DNA of 5,999 nucleotides from Govanella sp037189785 (lineage in GTDB: Bacteria > Pseudomonadota > Alphaproteobacteria > Sphingomonadales > Govanellaceae), in contig JBBCIP010000457.1 in assembly GCA_037189785.1 (NCBI GenBank), positions 1 to 5,999 on the forward strand, given 5' to 3'. The notes under the pieces were generated by a model. It saw nothing but the letters and a program-made list of their open reading frames with translations. It was not told the origin of the DNA and searched no databases. This document shows, piece by piece, positions 1 to 5,516 of the stretch; within the stretch, counting starts at the first letter, position 1, and every line of letters begins with the position of its first letter. Both the position numbers and the translations under genes were made by a program.

Positions 1-77
1 CGCATTCACGAATATTGCCGGTGTTCCCTGATAGGGCGCAATCCCCTTGTGCCGCGACCGGAACCGCCACTTTATGG

Positions 78-100
78 ACCACCGGGTCGAGCCAGGTGGT
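78..100. repeat. Decayed REP-like palindrome in repeat unit 1
   Basis: The arms ACCACCGGG (78-86) and CCAGGTGGT (92-100) surround the 5-base loop TCGAG and are complementary at 8 of 9 positions. The pattern CCGGGTC..GCC resembles the short intergenic palindromes widespread in alphaproteobacterial genomes. That link is from memory of the family pattern. Confidence 0.6.
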
Positions 101-178
101 GACGCATTCACGAATATTGTCGGTGTTCCCTGATAGGACGCAATCCCCTTGTGCCCGACCGGTACCGCCACTTTATGG

Positions 179-201
179 ACCACCGGGTCGGGCCCAGTGG
201 T
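179..201. repeat. Decayed REP-like palindrome in repeat unit 2
   Basis: The left arm ACCACCGGG (179-187) is identical to that of unit 1. The loop is TCGGG and the right arm is CCCAGTGGT (193-201), again with one mismatch but at a different position from unit 1. The unmutated right arm would be CCCGGTGGT. Confidence 0.6.
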
Positions 202-222
202 GACGCATTCACGAATAGTGTC

Positions 223-245
223 ATTGCCGGGCTTGACCCGGCAAT
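223..245. repeat. Intact REP-like palindrome, opposite orientation
   Basis: The arms ATTGCCGGG (223-231) and CCCGGCAAT (237-245) are perfectly complementary over 9 bp around the loop CTTGA. With its flanks (GTC before, CCATG after) it matches a palindromic intergenic repeat type common in Alphaproteobacteria. Judged by its flanks it is inverted relative to the palindromes in the two upstream units. It interrupts the third tandem unit. Confidence 0.75.
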
Positions 246-250
246 CCATG

Positions 251-393
251 CGATATTGTCAGGGATAAAAAAGTTGATTGGCCACTATGCAAAAATAGGG
301 GTGGATTAAAACGAGTGTTTACCTAGGCTTATGTTTAACGCTATGTGACAGAAGACCGCCATCAATAAGGCTAGATAATAAGGACACCAGGGC
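251..393. other. Upstream region of the DUF2889 gene, no gene seen
   Basis: This AT-richer stretch carries no plausible gene on either strand. It should contain the promoter of the DUF2889 gene, but I found no convincing -35/-10 pair. The best candidate, TTTACC (318-323) with TATGTG (342-347) at 18 bp, is weak. A Shine-Dalgarno-like AAGGA lies at 380-384, 9 bases before the ATG at 394, and supports that start. Confidence 0.5.
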
Positions 394-984
394 ATGCCAT
401 TACCGCCACCTGCCGCCCGCGAGCACTACCATACACGCCGCATTACTTGCGAAGGGTTCTGTCGTGAAGATGGGCTTTGGGATATCGAAGGTCATATCAC
501 CGATGTAAAAAGCTATGCCTTTGACAATGCTTGGCGTGGGACTATTGAACCCGGCACGGCGATCCATGAAATGTGGCTGCGCCTGACGTTGGATGATGAA
601 ATGACCGTTCACGATGTGGAAGCGGCGACGGATAATAGCCCATTTGAAATTTGTTCGAGTGTTACCGGCAATTTCAAACGCTTGATCGGCCTGAAAATCG
701 GCGCTGGTTGGAACCGCCGGGTGAAAGAGGTATTGGGCGGCGTGGAAGGCTGCACCCATTTGGTCGAATTGTTGGGGCCAATGGCGACTGTGGCGTTCCA
801 GACCCTTCAAAGCGGAACCCGGCGGCGCGACTTCCTACTGGGAAAGGCCGATGCGGCCGATGGCGAAAGCCCCGACAACTTACCGCCGAAAATATTGGAC
901 ACTTGCCGTGGCTGGGACCGCACGGGGCCGGTGGTGAAGCAATTTCTGCCGCAACACTATGTGGAGCGGGAAGATAAGCCGTAA
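394..984 (+). CDS. DUF2889 domain-containing protein
   Basis: This is a 196-residue soluble protein of the DUF2889 family, for which I know no established biochemical role. Characteristic blocks are REDGLWDIEGHITD (residues 24-37), IHEMWLRLTLDD (57-68), a central CSSVTGNFKRLIGLKIGAGW region (87-106), GCTHLVELLGP (119-129), and a C-terminal segment with WDRTGPVV and FLPQHY (174-189). The domain spans nearly the whole protein, so it appears complete. There is no signal peptide or membrane segment. The ATG at 394 is supported by AAGGA 9 bases upstream and by the N-terminus (PLPPPAAREHYHTRRI), which looks like family members. The gene stands alone downstream of the repeat array and converges on the DUF4169 gene, 7 bp away. 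Family assignment is confident; function is unknown. Confidence 0.93.
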   Translation: MPLPPPAAREHYHTRRITCEGFCREDGLWDIEGHITDVKSYAFDNAWRGTIEPGTAIHEMWLRLTLDDEMTVHDVEAATDNSPFEICSSVTGNFKRLIGLKIGAGWNRRVKEVLGGVEGCTHLVELLGPMATVAFQTLQSGTRRRDFLLGKADAADGESPDNLPPKILDTCRGWDRTGPVVKQFLPQHYVEREDKP

Positions 985-991
985 CCCCTGG

Positions 992-1186
992 TCAGTCTTT
1001 ATCTTTGGCTGAAGGATCTAGTTTGTGTCCATCGAGGGCGCGGGTCACCAACGTTTCAATGGCTGCTGATTTCTGACGCTCAGTCTTACTACGACCGAAG
1101 CGGGTGCGGTTTTCGGCGGCGCTGGCGGCATCGTCTTGGCGGGCTTTGGCCTTCCGCGCGCGCCGCAAATTAACAATTTCCGCCAT
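992..1186 (-). CDS. DUF4169 family small basic protein
   Basis: This 64-residue, highly charged protein begins MAEIVNLRRARKAKAR and continues with an alanine-rich stretch, RFGRSKTERQKSAAIE (29-44) and ALDGHKLDP (50-58). This is the signature layout of the alphaproteobacterial DUF4169 family, and the length is typical. The composition (Arg/Lys plus Ala) suggests a largely helical, perhaps nucleic-acid-contacting protein, but that is inference and no function is established. On the minus strand AGGAG (plus-strand 1193-1197) lies 6 bases before the ATG, a good ribosome binding site. Its start is divergent from the transporter gene and its stop nearly abuts that of the DUF2889 gene. I saw no terminator between the two stops. 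Confidence 0.9.
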   Translation of the reverse strand: MAEIVNLRRARKAKARQDDAASAAENRTRFGRSKTERQKSAAIETLVTRALDGHKLDPSAKDKD

Positions 1187-1269
1187 ATTACGCTCCTATT
1201 GCAGATCATTCCTTGATCGGCCGCCCACGCTCGGATACTGAGGCAGCTTGGAAAGATCAAGTGTACCCG

Positions 1270-2457
1270 ATGACGCAAGCGATCCGTATCAAGATTATTC
1301 TCGTTTTAGGCTTATTGAGTTCCTTTGGGCCTTTGGCAATCGATATCTATTTGCCGGCTTTACCGACTATCAGCGCCGATTTAGGTGCCACGGAAGCGGC
1401 GATCCAGGGCACATTGGCGGCTTTTTTGCTGGGTTTTGCCTTGGGGCAGGGTATTCATGGCCCGTTATCGGATCGCTACGGCCGGAAGCCCCCACTTTAC
1501 ATGGCACTTGGGCTTTTTATCGTGACATCGGCGGGCTGTGCCATGGCCGCCAGTGCGGATGCCCTGATCCTGTTACGGTTTTTGCAGTCGCTTGGAGCTT
1601 GCGCCGGGGTGGTGATCGCCCGCGCCGTCATCCGCGATAGCTTCGACAATTCGGAGGCGGCCCCCGTTTACGCCACCATGATGCTGGTAAGCGGGCTTGC
1701 GCCTATACTCGCGCCTTTGATCGGTGCTCAGATTTTGCTGTTGTTCGGTTGGCGCGCCATGTTTTGGCTGCTGGCCTTGGTGGGCGTGATCGCCCTTATT
1801 TCGGTCCGGTTGTTACTGCCGGAAAGCCGCAAAGTCGGGTCCGAAGGACCACGGGCACTTAGTTTCGGCAATGTACTCGGCGGATATTTTAATCTCTTGC
1901 GGCAGCGGCAATTCATGGGCCCGGCCTTGGTCGCAAGTTTGGCGACAGCCGGTATGTTTGCCTATATCACCGGATCTCCGTTTGTGTTCATCGAACTTCA
2001 CGGCCTCGCGCCAGCTTCTTATGGCTTGTTGTTTGGTGCGAACGCCGTAGCGATTTTGCTATTGGCCCAAATCAATGGCCGATTCCTTTTAAATTACAAT
2101 AAGCGCCGTATCATTACCGTCGGGATCAGCTGCCAATTGATTGCCGCCCTCATATTATTTGTGGCTGGGATCAGCGGTTGGGGTGGATTACCGGTCCTGA
2201 TTGGGTGTTTGTTGGTGTATGTGGGCAGCGTTGGTCTGATCGGCCCCAATGCGACGATTCTCGCTATGGCACCCTACAGCGTCAATGCCGGAGCGGCTTC
2301 GGCCTTGTTCGGGATGCTCCAATTCGGCCTCGGGGCTATTGCGGCCACGGCGGCCAGTCTTTTGGCCGACGGCACGGCGGGGCCAATGTGTGGCACGATT
2401 GCCACCTGCGCTATATTGGCTGTTTTGATCCGTGGCACCGTTATGCGCCGGATCTGA
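1270..2457 (+). CDS. Bcr/CflA-family multidrug efflux MFS transporter
   Basis: This inner-membrane, proton-driven exporter of the major facilitator superfamily belongs to the DHA1 Bcr/CflA group, whose members export drugs such as bicyclomycin and chloramphenicol. The actual substrate here is unknown. From the ATG at 1270 it has 395 residues and about 12 hydrophobic segments. Visible motifs are AIDIYLPALP in TM1 (23-32), the loop 2-3 motif GPLSDRYGRKP (64-74), RFLQSLGAC in TM4 (103-111), and ARAVIRD (117-123), typical of this subfamily. A basic loop around 185-195 probably separates the two six-helix halves. The start is uncertain. An in-frame GTG at 1261 sits better behind GGAAAG (1250-1255), and a TTG at 1213 would add 19 residues that do not look like the family. 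The gene is divergent from the DUF4169 gene, and no repressor gene is adjacent. Confidence 0.92.
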   Translation: MTQAIRIKIILVLGLLSSFGPLAIDIYLPALPTISADLGATEAAIQGTLAAFLLGFALGQGIHGPLSDRYGRKPPLYMALGLFIVTSAGCAMAASADALILLRFLQSLGACAGVVIARAVIRDSFDNSEAAPVYATMMLVSGLAPILAPLIGAQILLLFGWRAMFWLLALVGVIALISVRLLLPESRKVGSEGPRALSFGNVLGGYFNLLRQRQFMGPALVASLATAGMFAYITGSPFVFIELHGLAPASYGLLFGANAVAILLLAQINGRFLLNYNKRRIITVGISCQLIAALILFVAGISGWGGLPVLIGCLLVYVGSVGLIGPNATILAMAPYSVNAGAASALFGMLQFGLGAIAATAASLLADGTAGPMCGTIATCAILAVLIRGTVMRRI

Positions 2458-2509
2458 TATCTGCGGCCTAAGCAAAACGCCCTAATTTCGGCATTCCTCA
2501 AATACAAGA

Positions 2510-2515
2510 TATAGT
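2510..2515 (+). promoter_or_regulatory. Candidate -10 element upstream of parE
   Basis: TATAGT matches the sigma-70 -10 consensus at five of six positions, in the 128-bp gap between the transporter and parE. The -35 region at the right distance is poor. A second possibility is TTGCCA (2520-2525) as -35 with the weak TAGGTT (2544-2549). No terminator is visible after the transporter gene, so read-through into parE is also possible. Confidence 0.3.
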
Positions 2516-2585
2516 AGCCTTGCCAAGGGCCGGTCGGTAATTGTAGGTTCTGATCACCTTTCCAGTTTGAGTTTTTGGGAGCCCC

Positions 2586-4565
2586 ATGGCGGACCTTTTC
2601 GATAATATTTCCGCGACATCCTCCGATTATTCGGCCAAGGATATCGAAGTCCTTGAGGGCCTTGAGCCCGTTCGTCGTCGCCCCGGCATGTATATCGGCG
2701 GGACCGACGAACGTGCCTTTCACCATTTGGCGGCCGAGGTGTTGGACAACGCCATGGACGAAGCGGTGGCCGGCCACGCCAACCGTATTGAAATTTCCGT
2801 CGAAGCGGATGGTTCGTTGGCGATTTCCGATAATGGGCGCGGTATTCCGACCGACCCGCATCCGAAATACAAAAACCAATCGGCGCTTGAGGTCATCATG
2901 ACCACGCTCCATTCCGGTGGTAAGTTCGGGTCCTCGGCTTATAAAACCTCGGGCGGGTTGCACGGGGTTGGTATTTCGGTCGTGAATGCGTTGTCGCAAT
3001 GGGTCAAAGTAGAAATTGCCCGCGATAAACAGATTTGGAGCCAGGATTACGCCCGCGGCCATGCCACCACGAAACTGGTCCACAAGGGCGCGACCAGCAA
3101 CCGTCGCGGCACCAAAGTCCACTTCCTGCCGGACCCTGAGATTTTCGGCCCGACCGCGGCCTTTAAGCCGTCGCGGCTTTACCGGATGGCACGGTCCAAG
3201 GCCTATTTGTTCCGCGGCGTTGAAATTCGCTGGTCGTGCGATCCATCTTTGATCCGCCCAGGCGACGAAACCCCGACGCAAGCGACGTTGCATTTTCCGG
3301 GCGGCCTAGCCGACTTCCTAAAGGACGCCATAAACGGTGCCCAATGTGTCACGCCGGATGTGTTCACCGGGCGGGCGGCCTTGGCCGACGACATGGGATC
3401 GGTGGAATGGGCGGTGGCCTGGCCGGCCGAAGGCGACGGCTTTTTCCATTCCTATTGTAACACCGTCTCGACCCCCGAAGGCGGAACCCACGAACAAGGT
3501 TTCCGCACCGCCTTGACCAAGGGCATCCGGTCCTATGGCGAGCTTGTGAACAATAAGAAATCCAAAGATATCACGGCGGAAGATGCTTTGGGCGGGTCAG
3601 CTATTCTGATTTCTGTGTTCATTCGTGATCCGCAGTTCCAAGGTCAGACCAAAGAAAAATTGGCAACGCCTGAAGCGGCGCGGCTGGTCGAGAACGCCGT
3701 GCGTGATCACTTTGATCATTGGTTGTCGGGTGCACCGACCCAAGCCAATGGGTTGTTGGACTGGGTTCTGGAACGGGCCGAAGAACGGTTGCGGCGCAAG
3801 GCTGAAAAGGAAGTCCAGCGCAAGACCGCAACCAATCGCCGCCGCTTGCGGTTGCCGGGCAAACTGGCCGATTGTTCGGCGGATGGTCCAAAAGGGACCG
3901 AGATTTTTATCGTCGAAGGTGATTCGGCCGGTGGGTCGGCGAAACAGGCGCGGGATCGTAAAACCCAAGCCATTCTGCCGATCCGGGGTAAGATTTTGAA
4001 CGTCGCCAGCGCCGGGTCTGAAAAGATCAGCGCCAACCAGGAAATCGCCGACCTGATCCAGGCGCTGGGGTGTGGTGTGCGCGATAAATTCCGGGAAGAT
4101 GATCTGCGGTATGAAAAAGTCGTGATCATGACCGACGCTGATGTCGACGGCGCGCATATTGCGACGTTGTTGATGACGTTCTTCTTCCGTGAAATGTCGG
4201 AGCTTGTTCGGCGTGGTCGTTTGTATTTGGCGCAACCACCGCTTTATCGCATGGCGCAGGGCGGCAAAGTGCATTACGCGCGTGATGATCGCCACCGCGA
4301 GGAGCTGTTGAAAAAAGAATTCACCGGACGCGGCAAGGTCGAAGTCAGCCGCTTTAAAGGTCTGGGTGAAATGCCTGCGGCACAGTTGAAAGAAACAACC
4401 ATGGACGTCAAGAAGCGGACACTTCTGCGCGTCGTGCTGCCCGAAGATTTCCAAGACCAACGGGCGACCGCGCGGCGTGTCGAAGATTTGATGGGTCGCA
4501 AACCGGAATTACGTTTTGCTTTTATTCAAGAAAACGCCGGGGCTGTGAAAGATCTGGATATCTGA
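2586..4565 (+). CDS. parE: DNA topoisomerase IV subunit B (ParE)
   Basis: This is the 659-residue ATPase and TOPRIM subunit of topoisomerase IV, which with ParC decatenates sister chromosomes in the cytoplasm. The GHKL ATPase domain shows the catalytic Glu in EVLDNAMDEA (E51, with N55), DNGRGIP (82-88), and the ATP lid GGLHGVG (123-129). The transducer domain carries the ATP-contacting QTK (354-356). The TOPRIM domain shows EGDSAGG (444-450), PIRGKILNV (465-473), and TDADVDG (516-522), with metal-binding E444, D517 and D519. RFKGLGEM (589-596) precedes the C-terminus. Length and the absence of the longer GyrB-type C-terminal region favour ParE over GyrB. GGGAG (2577-2581) lies 4 bases before the ATG. 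The region around 444-470 corresponds to the quinolone-resistance region of the family, and I see no frameshift or missing catalytic residue. parC is not in the window. Confidence 0.96.
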   Translation: MADLFDNISATSSDYSAKDIEVLEGLEPVRRRPGMYIGGTDERAFHHLAAEVLDNAMDEAVAGHANRIEISVEADGSLAISDNGRGIPTDPHPKYKNQSALEVIMTTLHSGGKFGSSAYKTSGGLHGVGISVVNALSQWVKVEIARDKQIWSQDYARGHATTKLVHKGATSNRRGTKVHFLPDPEIFGPTAAFKPSRLYRMARSKAYLFRGVEIRWSCDPSLIRPGDETPTQATLHFPGGLADFLKDAINGAQCVTPDVFTGRAALADDMGSVEWAVAWPAEGDGFFHSYCNTVSTPEGGTHEQGFRTALTKGIRSYGELVNNKKSKDITAEDALGGSAILISVFIRDPQFQGQTKEKLATPEAARLVENAVRDHFDHWLSGAPTQANGLLDWVLERAEERLRRKAEKEVQRKTATNRRRLRLPGKLADCSADGPKGTEIFIVEGDSAGGSAKQARDRKTQAILPIRGKILNVASAGSEKISANQEIADLIQALGCGVRDKFREDDLRYEKVVIMTDADVDGAHIATLLMTFFFREMSELVRRGRLYLAQPPLYRMAQGGKVHYARDDRHREELLKKEFTGRGKVEVSRFKGLGEMPAAQLKETTMDVKKRTLLRVVLPEDFQDQRATARRVEDLMGRKPELRFAFIQENAGAVKDLDI

Positions 4566-4584
4566 GCACCCCCTATATTTTACG

Positions 4585-4630
4585 AAAAAAGCTGGCTCAG
4601 ATTTTTCGAAGTCTGGGCCAGTTTTGTTTC
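4585..4630. terminator. Bidirectional Rho-independent terminator between parE and the hydrolase gene
   Basis: The arms 4592-4604 and 4609-4621 form a 13-bp stem with two G-U pairs in the plus-strand RNA (10 bp of it CTGGCTCAGA against TCTGGGCCAG), closed by a TTCG tetraloop (4605-4608). The plus strand continues TTTTGTTT (4622-4629), suitable for ending parE. On the minus strand the stem is followed by six T (complement of 4585-4590), suitable for ending the hydrolase gene. It starts about 20 bp after the parE stop and 21 bp beyond the hydrolase stop, so it serves both convergent genes. Confidence 0.88.
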
Positions 4631-4642
4631 TAGAAAGTGCTG

Positions 4643-5380
4643 CTAGGCAGTCACTTCTGTCAACCACTCCCGCATCAGCGTGTTGACGATTTCCGGTTTT
4701 TCTAAAGGCGCCAGATGTCCGCATCGCTCAAGGATTTCTAGCCGTGCATGTGGAATGGCATCGGCCATTTCTTGGTGGAGTTTGACCGGCGATCGTTGAT
4801 CGCTGTCGCCCGCGATGATCAATGTGGGGCAGGAGATCGCGGCGAGGGAAGGGCGGCTGTCCATGCGCCCCATGATGGCCTGCTCTTGACGGATGAAGGC
4901 GTCAGGGCCGGTGTCTTTGGCCATTCTGATAATTGTGCCGGTAATATATTTATTATCGAGCTGGTCGGGGTGGATCAGGGACGGAAGCAACTGCGGGCTG
5001 ACGCCAAGGAACCGGCCCCGTTTGGCGACGGAAATAAACCCTTGCCGCTGTTTGATTTGGTCGGGCAAATCGGCGCGGGCATTGGTGTTGAACAGGCCGA
5101 GGTGCGTTACACGGTCCGGTGCTTGCCGCATGATTTCAAGGGCGATGAACCCGCCCATGGACAGGGAGGCGAGGGCAAACCGGTCCGGGGCGGTCTTGAG
5201 GATAGTGGCGGCCATAGCTTGAATGCTGTCAGCCGACGTGTTGTCGGCGACGATTGCGTCGGCAATATCTTCTAGAGCAGCGATCTGGGCCGTCCATAAC
5301 TCTGCCGTGCAGAGCAACCCTGGAACCAAAAGTAGATTTTTGCGCACGTCTAAAACTCTTAATACAGGAGGGTTAACCAT
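4643..5380 (-). CDS. Alpha/beta-fold hydrolase, substrate unknown
   Basis: This 245-residue protein is an alpha/beta hydrolase of the esterase/lipase type, with no signal peptide, so probably cytoplasmic. From the ATG at 5380, NLLLVPGLLC (15-24) contains the oxyanion-loop region. The nucleophile elbow is SLSMGG, with Ser74 as nucleophile. The acid residue is probably Asp194 in AGDSDQRSP, and His222 lies in CGHLAPLEKP, a typical C-terminal end for the fold. The block around MGRMDSRPSLAAISCPTLI (170-188) matches a common bacterial subgroup. The usual first Gly of GxSxG is replaced by Ser. The frame stays open up to 5518, but the extra 46 residues look unlike the family and would overlap the helicase start, so I chose 5380. 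A run of G on the minus strand (complement of 5383-5387) is a weak ribosome binding site. The enzyme class is confident; the substrate is not determinable. Confidence 0.9.
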   Translation of the reverse strand: MVNPPVLRVLDVRKNLLLVPGLLCTAELWTAQIAALEDIADAIVADNTSADSIQAMAATILKTAPDRFALASLSMGGFIALEIMRQAPDRVTHLGLFNTNARADLPDQIKQRQGFISVAKRGRFLGVSPQLLPSLIHPDQLDNKYITGTIIRMAKDTGPDAFIRQEQAIMGRMDSRPSLAAISCPTLIIAGDSDQRSPVKLHQEMADAIPHARLEILERCGHLAPLEKPEIVNTLMREWLTEVTA

Positions 5381-5413
5381 CAGCCCCCGTATTTCTGCCG
5401 GATTACGATGCTG

Positions 5414-5445
5414 CTCTGCAAGACAGAAGTTGACAACTTGCAGGG
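5414..5445. promoter_or_regulatory. Inverted repeats between hydrolase and helicase genes, possible operator
   Basis: The outer arms 5414-5422 and 5437-5445 pair over 9 positions (core CTGCAAG with CTTGCAG, plus one G-T pair) around a 14-base centre. Overlapping it is the odd perfect dyad AAGTTG-A-CAACTT (5427-5439). Both cover the TTGACA proposed as the helicase -35 box. They could be an operator, or a hairpin in the hydrolase mRNA leader. No binding protein can be named. Confidence 0.35.
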
Positions 5446-5457
5446 TTTGCCTATTCT
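5430..5457 (+). promoter_or_regulatory. Candidate sigma-70 promoter of the DEAD-box helicase gene
   Basis: TTGACA (5430-5435) is a perfect -35 consensus. It is followed after 16 bp by TATTCT (5452-5457), which matches the -10 consensus at four of six positions. Transcription would begin near 5464 and give a leader of about 53 bases. Confidence 0.5.
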
Positions 5458-5482
5458 GCGCCCGCGATGAAGATGGTATTCC

Positions 5483-5498
5483 GGCTGATGTTTCAGCC
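5483..5498 (+). promoter_or_regulatory. Small hairpin in the proposed helicase leader
   Basis: GGCTGA (5483-5488) and TCAGCC (5493-5498) are perfectly complementary around the 4-base loop TGTT, ending 18 bases before the helicase ATG. No T-tract follows, so it is not a terminator. It may affect mRNA stability or translation, but a hairpin this short can occur by chance. Confidence 0.35.
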
Positions 5499-5516
5499 CA
5501 GATTGAAATTACAAGC

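Larger units (their letters stand above)
1..222. repeat. Tandem repeat, units of about 102 bp (2.2 copies visible)
   Basis: Unit 1 is 1-102, unit 2 is 103-203, and a third copy starts at 204 but matches only to about 222. Units 1 and 2 differ by six substitutions and one single-base deletion by my hand alignment, about 93% identity. Each begins CGCATTCACGAATA and ends with an imperfect palindrome followed by GTGGTGA. Unit 1 starts at the first base of the window, so the array may continue to the left. There are no spacers between units. The open frame crossing the array has no protein-like composition and simply repeats itself with the units, so I treat the region as non-coding. Confidence 0.85.

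Noticed and set aside
15..203. 62-residue open frame across the tandem repeats
   Set aside because: It merely translates the DNA repeat twice, the one-base deletion shifts its register between units, and it lacks a ribosome binding site.
1..222. CRISPR array
   Set aside because: The repeated unit is about 102 bp with direct adjacency, no unique spacers and no cas genes nearby.
1213..1269. TTG at 1213 as start of the transporter
   Set aside because: The extra 19 residues are not typical of the family, no ribosome binding site precedes it, and it leaves only 26 bp to the divergent gene.
2518..2528. CCTTGCCAAGG as terminator of the transporter gene
   Set aside because: The dyad leaves a one-base loop, the stem is too short and no T-tract follows.
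2274..3293. Long antisense open frame over the end of the transporter gene and the start of parE
   Set aside because: It overlaps two clearly coding regions in the wrong strand and shows no recognisable domain. It is a by-product of the codon bias of the real genes.
3597..4460. 287-residue antisense open frame inside parE
   Set aside because: It lies fully opposite the conserved transducer and TOPRIM regions of parE, whose motifs are intact. The antisense product resembles no family.
2586..4565. GyrB instead of ParE
   Set aside because: GyrB of this group is usually near 800 residues. The length of 659 and the wording of the TOPRIM region fit ParE better.
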